Part shown: piece after piece, positions 37,617-46,072 of the stretch
Numbering within the stretch: the first letter of the stretch is position 1
How the letters are laid out: each line of letters starts with the position of its first letter
Virus record (IMG/VR): IMGVR_UViG_3300021960_000023
Span: 62,001-126,000 of that record
Length of the DNA: 64,000 nt
Origin: a virus
Strand: one strand, 5' to 3'
Translations under genes and position numbers: made by a program
The notes under the pieces: model-generated
What the model was told of the DNA's origin: nothing
The model's input: the letters and a program-made list of their open reading frames with translations, nothing else
The model's database searches: none

Positions 37617-38446
37617 TGGCTTCAATATTAACTTTCCCAAGAACTCTTCGCAGTGCAGCGGATGATAAAATGCCACATATTGGATTTTCTCTTACTGGTA
37701 AAAATAAACCAGATGCTACAGAAATAGATAGAGTACATTTATTCATTCCATCTGGATTTTCAGTAAAAGACGGTGCGTCATTTCAAGGTTTAGAGCTTGG
37801 TACTATTAATGCTATGAAACAAGTTGCTGATACCGTAAAGAAAGGCGAAAGTGTTGATTCTTCAGATATATTTTCAGGTACAGATGCTACTGTAATGGGA
37901 ATGAAAGCTATTGAAGGTCTTACAGGTGGAGCAGGTGGTGCATCAGCAAAAGCTGCTATGGATCAAGGCGTTGCTTTTAACCCACAAACAGCATTGGCAT
38001 TTGATGGTGTTGAATTAAGAACATTTTCCTTTGCGTTTAAGTTAGTACCAGAATCAAAAGAAGAAGCAGAAGACGCAAGACGAATAGAAAACTTTTTTAG
38101 AAAATACTTATACCCAGAAGCTGCAGGAGCTTTTTCACTTAAGTATCCTCCTAAATTTAAAATACAATTCTTTGTTGGTGAAGAAGAAAACACATATATG
38201 CCAATGATACACGATTGCTATTTATCTGGGGTTCAGGCAAACTTTAATCCAGACGGTAATTCATTCTATATAGATGGACAACCAACTGCCATTGAATTAT
38301 CATTAGAATTCTCAGAAGCGAAACAACTTACAAGAAATGATTTATATATTAAGAGCACAGGAGGTAGTGATCCTGAATATGATTACACAAGACCAGGATC
38401 ATTCCCAAATGAATCTTCAGCTGGTAAATCCGGAGGTCAAGGATAA
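37616..38446 (+). CDS. gp48: gp48-like baseplate tail-tube cap
   Basis: A 276-residue protein. MASILTFPRTLRSAADDKMP at the start, a Gly/Ala-rich middle (about 90-120), and the tube-fold C-terminus (FDGVELRTFSFAFKLVPES, IQFFVGEEENTYMPMIHDCYL, AIELSLEFSEAKQLTRNDL) match T4 gp48, which with gp54 starts the tail tube on the hub. Head of the rightward baseplate operon; TAATG junction to gp53. Confidence 0.85.
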   Translation: MASILTFPRTLRSAADDKMPHIGFSLTGKNKPDATEIDRVHLFIPSGFSVKDGASFQGLELGTINAMKQVADTVKKGESVDSSDIFSGTDATVMGMKAIEGLTGGAGGASAKAAMDQGVAFNPQTALAFDGVELRTFSFAFKLVPESKEEAEDARRIENFFRKYLYPEAAGAFSLKYPPKFKIQFFVGEEENTYMPMIHDCYLSGVQANFNPDGNSFYIDGQPTAIELSLEFSEAKQLTRNDLYIKSTGGSDPEYDYTRPGSFPNESSAGKSGGQG

Positions 38447-39285
38447 TGGCATTCTTTAAACAATTTCCTAAAGTACAATATGACTTCGAAAGAAATGGAA
38501 TAGTACAAAACGTGGTTAACATTTACAGAAGTGTTAGACCTTTACAAAATTTTATTGATGACTCTACTGCATATACTTTTTATGAAATTAAAAATGGCGA
38601 AAGGCCTGATATAGTTTCACAAAGGTTATATGATAACCCAAATTATTATTGGACGTTCTTTATTGTAAATGATATACTACATGATGGTATGCGTGCATGG
38701 CCAATGAGCCAAGAAGATCTATTTGATTACTTAGAAGTTGAATATGAAGGTTATGTTATTAATACTAACCCGAGTATTGTTCGAAACACTGATGGTATTA
38801 TAACTAAGTTTACAGATAGTTTAGCTGGTTCAGTTCCAAATGTTTCAAATGGAGCATTTAATATGGGTGAAACTGTTACAGGTTCTATATCCGGATTCAG
38901 TGGTCAACTAACTAAAAAGAATGTAGATTTAAATCAATTGGTAATACAAAACGTAAATTCAAAAGCACCACTTGGTGATCCAGAAGCTATAAGCGGTGGT
39001 ACTGAATTGTTAATTGGTCAAACCTCAGGTGATTCTGTTGGTACTTATCAAGCATACAAATATTCAGAAGCACCACATCATTATTATATAACTGGTGATA
39101 AAGAAAAAAGACAAGTGACAAATGCACAATTCATACAAGGTGGAGAACCTTCCTCCAATTTAAGTTTCCAAACAAATAGATCTTATGTGAATGAATTAAA
39201 CGAGGAAAGGTCCAGAATAAGGGTGGTTGATCCAGCCTATATAGATCGATTTGCAGATGAGTTTGAGAAAATATTAAATGTCTAG
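38446..39285 (+). CDS. gp53: gp53-like baseplate wedge protein
   Basis: A 279-residue protein. FFKQFPKVQYDFERNGIVQN then FYEIKNGERPDIVSQRLYDNPNYYWTFFI (split in two conserved parts) are hallmark gp53 sequences with a LysM-like fold in the middle. In T4, gp53 staples adjacent wedges around the hub. The region about 110-200 is variable and beta-rich, the end is helical. Overlaps the next gene by 8 nt. Confidence 0.9.
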   Translation: MAFFKQFPKVQYDFERNGIVQNVVNIYRSVRPLQNFIDDSTAYTFYEIKNGERPDIVSQRLYDNPNYYWTFFIVNDILHDGMRAWPMSQEDLFDYLEVEYEGYVINTNPSIVRNTDGIITKFTDSLAGSVPNVSNGAFNMGETVTGSISGFSGQLTKKNVDLNQLVIQNVNSKAPLGDPEAISGGTELLIGQTSGDSVGTYQAYKYSEAPHHYYITGDKEKRQVTNAQFIQGGEPSSNLSFQTNRSYVNELNEERSRIRVVDPAYIDRFADEFEKILNV

Positions 39286-40591
39286 TGTAAGCAGTAGATC
39301 CGTCGAAGGCGTTGATGGAAATATAACCCCTGATTCTTATATATTGGAATCAGTTAAGTTCTTTCCTAACTCTGGTAAAAAAGAAATTGATATTAAATCT
39401 TTCGTACAACAACTAGAATTCTATGAAGATATTAATACGCCTTTTATTGAAGGTATCATTTATATACAAGATGCTGCTAACTTCCTAGAAGAACAAAAAG
39501 TAAATGGTAATGAAAGATTAGAGGTTAAAGTAAAAAGAACTCCTCTCGATGGTACACAAGAAAAAGTTTCTAAATTCGAATTAACGTTATATATTGCAGA
39601 AGTATTTAACTTTGTTCGAGAAGCACCAGGTAAACAATTCTATAAATTTAGAGTCGTATCAGAACAGTTATATAATAACCAAGGTAAAACATTACAAAGA
39701 TCTTTTCAAGGATCTATAGGTAAATTAGTAAAAGACATTTGTAAGAAAGATCTTAAGATAAATGCTAAACTAAACCTAGACACTAAAGATATTATTAAAG
39801 GGGTTTATCCAACGCTAAGACCTATTCAAGCTATTAATTGGTTATTGAAAAATGCATACGATAACGGTACACCTTATTATTTCTATGAAACATTAAAAGA
39901 TGGATTACATTTTAATTCATTAGAGAATTTATACGAGCAAGAACAATATGAGGAATATGAATTCCTTCCTTATTTTAAACATGACATCGGAACAAGTGGT
40001 TCTTATAACGAAATAAGAAAAAGAATAATAGCTTTTGGTAGTGATTTAGGTATGGGTAAGTTAAATGATGTTGGTTCGGGTGCGTACGCGAGCACGCTCC
40101 ATACGGTCGACCTCGCGAAGAAATCATATAAGAAAACATTTTATAACTACGATTCAGCTAACCCAAAAAAATTAAACAAAAATAAACCATTTAGCGATAA
40201 CACTAAAATCTTAGATAGAAACTTAGTTGATCTAAAAGAAGGAAAGAACTATTTTATTTCTTTAAATAGTGAAGCATTTCCTTTACACAAAAATTACCAC
40301 GGTCCAGCTTATACCACAATATTAAAATCAGAATCACATTTACAAACATTAGGATTTAATACCCACACGATAGCTTTACCAGGGGATTTTGGTTTATGTG
40401 TTGGATCTAAAATAGGTATTGTTACAATCAAGCCGACAACAATAGAAGATGCAGATCAAGCCCCAGTTATGTTAGATAAATACACAGGTGGAAATTACTT
40501 AGTCACAAGAATAGTACATAAGTTTGATGACTTCTATACACAAAAATTAACTATACAAAGAGATTCAAGTGGGGTAAGTGTAGATGCGTAA
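39278..40591 (+). CDS. gp27: gp27-like baseplate hub protein
   Basis: A 437-residue protein. FVQQLEFYEDINTPFIEGIIYIQD near residue 40-65 is the first tube-like domain; RIVHKFDDFYTQKLTIQRDS near the end is the second. This is the gp27/gpD type of hub protein that forms the central trimer below the tail tube and holds the gp5 spike. A GC-rich patch (40075-40124) encodes GSGAYASTLHTVDLAK. Overlaps the gp5-like gene by 8 nt. Confidence 0.78.
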   Translation: MSSVSSRSVEGVDGNITPDSYILESVKFFPNSGKKEIDIKSFVQQLEFYEDINTPFIEGIIYIQDAANFLEEQKVNGNERLEVKVKRTPLDGTQEKVSKFELTLYIAEVFNFVREAPGKQFYKFRVVSEQLYNNQGKTLQRSFQGSIGKLVKDICKKDLKINAKLNLDTKDIIKGVYPTLRPIQAINWLLKNAYDNGTPYYFYETLKDGLHFNSLENLYEQEQYEEYEFLPYFKHDIGTSGSYNEIRKRIIAFGSDLGMGKLNDVGSGAYASTLHTVDLAKKSYKKTFYNYDSANPKKLNKNKPFSDNTKILDRNLVDLKEGKNYFISLNSEAFPLHKNYHGPAYTTILKSESHLQTLGFNTHTIALPGDFGLCVGSKIGIVTIKPTTIEDADQAPVMLDKYTGGNYLVTRIVHKFDDFYTQKLTIQRDSSGVSVDA

Positions 40592-41351
40592 TGATATGTT
40601 TGTAGATGGAACCTTTACTTGGTTCATGGGTGTTATAGAAAATGTAATAGATCCTAAAAAAAGAAATAGAGTAAAGGTAAGATGCTTTGGTTATCACACC
40701 GACGATAAGGCATTATTAGCAACTTCTGATTTACCGTGGGCAACAGTTATGATGCCAAACACTTCTCCAAGTGTAGATGGTATAGGAATGAATCACCAGC
40801 TATTAACAGGAAGTTGGGTGATTGGATTCTTTAGAGATGGACCAAGTGCACAAGACCCTATTGTAATGGGTAGTTTAGCTTCATTCACAGAAGAAGCACC
40901 AGATCAATCTAGGGGCTTTACAGGCAACTACGGTAATACCGCAGGCAAAGAAGATCTGCCTACAGAGGTTGATCTGTTTAATGAAAATCAAGTTATTAAA
41001 ACCATGGGTGGGCATTTAATTGAATTAGATAATACCTTAGGTCTAGAAAGAATTAATGTTAAGCATTTTTCTGGAACAACTATATTAATTGATCCAGCCG
41101 GTGGAATACAAATCGATGCGGTAAATGATGTAGTTAATATAGATGGTAACGTAACTGTTACGGGTTATATACATGCTTCAGGAGATATTTCAACTGCTGC
41201 AGGAAATGATATCACTCTCGCATCTCATACGCACACGGAAGTACCTGGAACTGGTGGACAAGCTTCACCTAACCCTGCAACACAAGAAACAACTGCTGGT
41301 AATGGCGGCGCGGGTCCTGTTGTACCTGAAGAAGAATCCGAATCCACCTGA
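40584..41351 (+). CDS. gp5: gp5-like tail spike without lysozyme domain
   Basis: A 255-residue protein: an N-terminal OB-fold (FTWFMGVIENVIDPKKRNRVKV, VIGFFRDGPSAQDPIVMGSL) as in gp5/VgrG, then a short beta-helix stalk (INVKHFSGTTILIDPAGGIQIDAVNDVVNIDGNVTV) and a low-complexity end. T4 gp5 is about 575 residues with a lysozyme domain in the middle; that domain is absent here. The C-terminal His-rich SHTHTEV resembles the metal-binding tip of such spikes. ATG at 40584 or 40596. Confidence 0.8.
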   Translation: MRNDMFVDGTFTWFMGVIENVIDPKKRNRVKVRCFGYHTDDKALLATSDLPWATVMMPNTSPSVDGIGMNHQLLTGSWVIGFFRDGPSAQDPIVMGSLASFTEEAPDQSRGFTGNYGNTAGKEDLPTEVDLFNENQVIKTMGGHLIELDNTLGLERINVKHFSGTTILIDPAGGIQIDAVNDVVNIDGNVTVTGYIHASGDISTAAGNDITLASHTHTEVPGTGGQASPNPATQETTAGNGGAGPVVPEEESEST

Positions 41352-41359
41352 TAAAAGAG

Positions 41360-41367
41360 TATAAATA
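41360..41367 (+). promoter_or_regulatory. Late promoter, extended TATAAATAGATACATGG, leaderless layout
   Basis: Same extended sequence as at 19897. The ATG at 41373 lies exactly at the predicted +1 and has no Shine-Dalgarno. Confidence 0.7.
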
Positions 41368-41372
41368 GATAC

Positions 41373-41834
41373 ATGGCAAATGAAACATCACCTTTAATAC
41401 AATCCGACGCTAGTGTTAGTAAATCTATCTCTAAGTCAAAAATTGTTGCAAGAAGAAAAGGATATAGGGATTTAGACCTAGCATTAAAGATACATCCAAT
41501 TAGAAAAGATTTAAATATATTAAAGGATGATAATGCTATTAAGAATGCAGTAAGAAATTTATTAATAAGTAATGCATTCGAGCGTCCGTTTCAACCACAA
41601 CTTGGTGCTAATCTAAGAGGTTTATTATTTGAACCAGCAGATGCTATAACCAAGATAGCTATAAAAGAAAATGTAAGTAATGTGATTAAAGATTATGAAC
41701 CGAGAGTTAAATTACTTTCAGTTGCTATAAACGATTTATCTGATCAGAATGCTTATAGATTAACAGTTAAATTTTTAATAAAAGAATATGACACAAACGA
41801 ATCTGTGGAAATATTACTACGAAGGTTAAGATAA
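41373..41834 (+). CDS. gp25: gp25-like baseplate wedge subunit
   Basis: A 153-residue protein of the GPW/gp25 family. The hallmark IKNAVRNLLISNAFERPFQ (about 63-81) then GANLRGLLFEPAD is complete. gp25 joins wedge to sheath initiation and is related to a type VI secretion component (TssE). Late promoter with leaderless geometry; next gene begins 1 nt after its stop. Confidence 0.95.
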   Translation: MANETSPLIQSDASVSKSISKSKIVARRKGYRDLDLALKIHPIRKDLNILKDDNAIKNAVRNLLISNAFERPFQPQLGANLRGLLFEPADAITKIAIKENVSNVIKDYEPRVKLLSVAINDLSDQNAYRLTVKFLIKEYDTNESVEILLRRLR

Positions 41835-41835
41835 A

Positions 41836-43683
41836 ATGGCAAGTAATTTAAAAGTCACCGAACTAGATTTTGATCAGATCAAAACTAATCTAAAAAACTT
41901 CCTAAAAACACAATCAGAGTTTACTGATTATGATTTTGATGGATCAGGCATGAGTGTATTACTAGATGTTCTAGCATATAATACACATTACAATGCAATG
42001 AATGCTCACTTCTCTTTGAATGAAGCATTCTTAGATTCCGCACAAATAAGAGGAAACGTTGTAACAAGAGCAAAACTATTAGGTTATGTTCCTCGTTCTA
42101 TTCTATCACCAAGAGCTACTGTTACTTTTGTAGTTAATGTAAATGGAGTAGATGGAACTATCCCAACTACGCTTACGTTAAAAAGAGGAACTAAATTAAA
42201 TACCTTAGTAGATGGTGAAGAGTTTCAGTACGTTGTATTAGACAATCACACAGCAACTATATCGGATAACATATTTACGTTTTCTAATATTATTATTGCA
42301 GAAGGTTCTTTTAAAACTTTAAAATATAGGGTTGATAACGATATAGAGAATCAGAAATTTCAACTCTCAGACTCAGATGCAGATACTTCTACGTTAAGAG
42401 TTAGAGTACAAGACAACGAAGAAAGCTCAGCCTTTGATATATACACAAAATTCGAATCATTAAAATCAGTTGATTCAACAACAAAGACTTATTACTTACA
42501 AGAAAATTCAAATGAATATTTTGAAATATATTTTGGTGATGGAGTAACGGGTTATAAACCTATTAATAATAACATCGTAACTTTGGATTACATTTATACA
42601 AATGGAAAAGATTCTAACGGCGCTAATACATTTTTTAAAGTAGATAATATTGAGGGTTTTGAGAATATAACTATTACAACAATCGTAAAAGCAGCAGGTG
42701 GTGTTGATGCAGAAACAACAGAAAGTATTCGATTCAATGCACCATTAACATTTACTTCCCAAAACAGAGCGGTTACATCGGACGATTATTCTGCTATTAT
42801 TAAAAAATCATTTACTAATATCGATTCTATTTCTACTTGGGGTGGTGAAGACAATGATCCACCTGATTACGGTAAAGCTTATATAGCTATTAAACCTCTT
42901 ACATCTACTATATTAACTACAGCAGAAAAGAATGAAATCAAAGATACAATTTTAAAAGGAAAGAACGTAGTTAGTATTACGCCAGAGATTTTAGATCCTA
43001 ACTTTACTTATTTAGAATTAGATGTATTTTTTAAATATAATCCTAACCTTACAGATAGATCTAGTTCGGACTTACAATCCGTTGTAAGAGATACAATAAG
43101 CGATTACAACTTTAATAACTTAAATAAATTCGATGGTGTGTTTAGGCATTCCCAATTATTAAAGAACATTGATAACGCAGATCCATCAATTCAAAACAGT
43201 ACTGTTAGACCTCGTATGTTTCAAAACATACCAGCAACAACTAACATAACTACGAATAACTTTTCATTAACGTTTACTTCGCCTTTTTATCAATCAGGAG
43301 AATCAACCAAGCATATTATATCTTCTACTGCATTTACTATTAATGGTGAAGATCATTACTTTGGTGATGAACCTATTACAGGATCAACAAGCAGAAAGGT
43401 TATAGTATATAAGGTTGTATCAGGTTCAAACGTAATTGTTATTTCAGACGCAGGAATAGTTAACGTAGACAGTGGAACAATTACATTAAATAGTTTTGCA
43501 CCAGCTACTAATACAACTATTCGAATAACAGTTATACCAAACTCATTAGACTTAGCGCCAAAAAGAGATCAATTACTTTCTATTGAAAACACAAGAGTAA
43601 CAATTACTCCTGAAGTTGATACGATATCAGTAAGTGGATCCGCTGGTTCTATTCGATACACAACTACCCCAAGACTTAAATAA
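41836..43683 (+). CDS. gp6: gp6-like baseplate wedge subunit
   Basis: A 615-residue protein. The N-terminus (LKVTELDFDQIKTNLKNFLK, FTDYDFDGSGMSVLLDVLAYN) and FLDSAQIRGNVVTRAKLLGYVPRS are the conserved start of gp6, and the gpJ-like region (EIYFGDGVTGYKPINNN, FTSQNRAVTSDDY) follows. gp6 is the ring-forming core of the wedges that drives baseplate opening. TAATG junction to the next gene. Confidence 0.93.
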   Translation: MASNLKVTELDFDQIKTNLKNFLKTQSEFTDYDFDGSGMSVLLDVLAYNTHYNAMNAHFSLNEAFLDSAQIRGNVVTRAKLLGYVPRSILSPRATVTFVVNVNGVDGTIPTTLTLKRGTKLNTLVDGEEFQYVVLDNHTATISDNIFTFSNIIIAEGSFKTLKYRVDNDIENQKFQLSDSDADTSTLRVRVQDNEESSAFDIYTKFESLKSVDSTTKTYYLQENSNEYFEIYFGDGVTGYKPINNNIVTLDYIYTNGKDSNGANTFFKVDNIEGFENITITTIVKAAGGVDAETTESIRFNAPLTFTSQNRAVTSDDYSAIIKKSFTNIDSISTWGGEDNDPPDYGKAYIAIKPLTSTILTTAEKNEIKDTILKGKNVVSITPEILDPNFTYLELDVFFKYNPNLTDRSSSDLQSVVRDTISDYNFNNLNKFDGVFRHSQLLKNIDNADPSIQNSTVRPRMFQNIPATTNITTNNFSLTFTSPFYQSGESTKHIISSTAFTINGEDHYFGDEPITGSTSRKVIVYKVVSGSNVIVISDAGIVNVDSGTITLNSFAPATNTTIRITVIPNSLDLAPKRDQLLSIENTRVTITPEVDTISVSGSAGSIRYTTTPRLK

Positions 43684-46061
43684 TGTCACACGATAAAGAA
43701 TATAGCTCACCAGGATACGTAGAAACCGTAGTGTCTTCTAAGAAGAAAACAAAAGAGCATATTAATTATAAACAATTAGTTCCATCAGAGATATTACAAA
43801 ACTCCTCTAGGATGGAATCTTTGATGAAGTCATATTATACCTTTATGAATTTAGAGGAGTTTATATATTCACAAACTAAAACATTTACAGATGTTGTGCT
43901 AGATGATAAAGCAGTATTTAGAATATTGGATCCAAAAAACGAGAATGATGAATTCTTTACAGATGAAACAGGTGCTGAATCTACATTAGTTATAACTGAT
44001 ACCGATGGAACAACTACCCCAATCTCTTTAGATCCACAAAACGTAGCAATTACAAATGGTAATGAATTACCTGGAACCTTAGCTATAGAAACATCTGAAA
44101 TTGGTAAAACATATACTGTTACTGGTTTATCAACACATAATTCTAAAACAGCAACATTAACTACAGTGATTAAAAACTGGGTTGGACCAGGACCTTCGAA
44201 CGTAATGAATACAATCGAAGAAGCTATGGATATAGATGGCAATGCTTCTAACTATTTAGAGTTTATGCAAAAAGAAATAGCATCAGCTATTCCAAGAGAC
44301 GTAACAGTTAACAAAAGAAATTTATATAAGAATATAATTGATTTTTATAAAGTAAGGGGATCAAGTGATAGTATAGAAATATTCTTTAGATTATTATTTA
44401 ATGAAGTGGTAGAAGTAGAAAGACCTTACGATAAAACATTAATACCTTCAAGTGGTAACTGGGATTCAGGATCAAATGCATTCTTGGATAACAAAGGATT
44501 TTTATCAGATAGAATAAGAATACAAGATAGTTTAAGATATCAAAAGTTTAGTTATTTAATTAAAACTGGTAAAAATATTTCTGATTGGTCAGATGCTTTT
44601 ACAAGATTAGTTCATCCAGCAGGTTTTAAATTCTTTGGCGAGATTTTATTGCTATTAAACTTTGTTAATATAGGTACGGTAAACAATAAAAAAATGATGA
44701 GTACTCTGGCCAGATTATTTTCTGCAATGCCAGGTATACAACCAGGTGTAATTGGGGTTGAAGATTTACCAGTATTAGTGGAAATGTTTGCATCTGCTTT
44801 CTTACCACAGGTCACAGCGAATATTCACCAAAGTGCTACACTTTCTACCTCATTAAAGAATGGGGTAATTACCGGATCATCTATTACTAATGGTGGTACT
44901 GGATATATAGTAAATCCAACACTGACATTCTCTGATGGCTCTAGTGGAAAAACAATTCCTGTAGGTGCCGCGGCGGGGACAGATGGTTTTGGTACCGTAA
45001 ATTCTATTGGATTAGGTGATGGTGGAAGAGATTTCCAAGCACCAACTGCAACATTTTCTGCACCAGAACAACATGTATTTAATGGATCAAGTTCATCTAT
45101 AGTGAGTACATCAGCTAACACTATAACATTAACTGCTCCACAAGCAGCAGTATTCCAGGCAAATGATCAACTAACATATACAGCTGATGTTGGTGCAATA
45201 CCAGGTTTAGTATCTGGAACAGCTTATTTTGTTAAAACTAAAGTGGGTAATGCTATAACCTTATCCGCAACAGTAGGTGGAGCAGTAATTAGTCTAACAG
45301 GGGTAGGAAGTGGAGCAGTTCACAAATTCCAAGGTGTAACAGCTACAGCAACATTTGTAAAAACAGATGGTTTACTTGATGTTGTAACGATAGATCAACC
45401 TGGATTTGGATATTCATCTGCACCGACTGTTGGACTCAATGGTACTGGTACTAATATGAATAATCCAGTTGTGACACTTACTATTGATTCTAAGGGAAGA
45501 GTCAATGGTGTAACTATTTCAGATAGGGGTTCTGGTTTCAACACTATATTCTTAACCCCAACAGGTAATACAAACGTAGGTAAAATAGCTGCTATAAATA
45601 TAATTGAAGGCGAACCTAAAAATTATAGAGTTGCTCCTACGTTAATAATTGATCCTCCGACTGCTAAAGATGCAGATGGAGAATTATCAGGAACAAATGT
45701 ACAGGCAGTAGCTACATTACCTTTAGATGGTAATGGAAACTTAACTGGCTCAGCAGCAATATCTAATTTTGGTAATGGTTATATATCAGAACCCCAAATT
45801 AGATTAGGAAGTCAAGTACATAACGAAATTCGTGCTAAGGATGTACAAGATATATTAATACTATATCTAAACCATAAGGAAGATCGTAGTGAAACACTTG
45901 ATGAAACACATCTATTTGATCTAAAAGCCCCGTTTGATACAACGGCAAGGTTATACGATCAAAATGGAACTTTAGAACATTTTGGGTCCACAGAGATCCA
46001 AAACATGAATACAACTAGTATAAATAGATATAACGTGAACAGTTTTGTTCATACAGATTAG
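43683..46061 (+). CDS. gp7: gp7-like baseplate wedge protein with repeat insert
   Basis: A 792-residue protein. SRMESLMKSYYTFMNLEEFIY (about 40-60), FYKVRGSSDSIEIFFRLLFNE (about 220-240) are conserved starts of the gp7-type wedge protein of T4-like marine phages. The C-terminal half (about 395-720) carries about five G-x-G-Y/F-x(3)-P-T/Q repeat modules (GGTGYIVNPTLTF, GFGYSSAPTV, GSGFNTIFLTPTG, NGYISEPQI), likely beta-prism units for attachment. Shorter than T4 gp7 (1032). Confidence 0.8.
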   Translation: MSHDKEYSSPGYVETVVSSKKKTKEHINYKQLVPSEILQNSSRMESLMKSYYTFMNLEEFIYSQTKTFTDVVLDDKAVFRILDPKNENDEFFTDETGAESTLVITDTDGTTTPISLDPQNVAITNGNELPGTLAIETSEIGKTYTVTGLSTHNSKTATLTTVIKNWVGPGPSNVMNTIEEAMDIDGNASNYLEFMQKEIASAIPRDVTVNKRNLYKNIIDFYKVRGSSDSIEIFFRLLFNEVVEVERPYDKTLIPSSGNWDSGSNAFLDNKGFLSDRIRIQDSLRYQKFSYLIKTGKNISDWSDAFTRLVHPAGFKFFGEILLLLNFVNIGTVNNKKMMSTLARLFSAMPGIQPGVIGVEDLPVLVEMFASAFLPQVTANIHQSATLSTSLKNGVITGSSITNGGTGYIVNPTLTFSDGSSGKTIPVGAAAGTDGFGTVNSIGLGDGGRDFQAPTATFSAPEQHVFNGSSSSIVSTSANTITLTAPQAAVFQANDQLTYTADVGAIPGLVSGTAYFVKTKVGNAITLSATVGGAVISLTGVGSGAVHKFQGVTATATFVKTDGLLDVVTIDQPGFGYSSAPTVGLNGTGTNMNNPVVTLTIDSKGRVNGVTISDRGSGFNTIFLTPTGNTNVGKIAAINIIEGEPKNYRVAPTLIIDPPTAKDADGELSGTNVQAVATLPLDGNGNLTGSAAISNFGNGYISEPQIRLGSQVHNEIRAKDVQDILILYLNHKEDRSETLDETHLFDLKAPFDTTARLYDQNGTLEHFGSTEIQNMNTTSINRYNVNSFVHTD
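46019..46026 (+). promoter_or_regulatory. Late promoter (TATAAATAGATA) inside gp7 end
   Basis: TATAAATA followed by GATA, as in the other extended late promoters. Predicted start about 46032, 41 nt before gp8, leaving AGAGGAAA as ribosome site. Confidence 0.6.
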
Positions 46062-46072
46062 AGGAAACGAAA

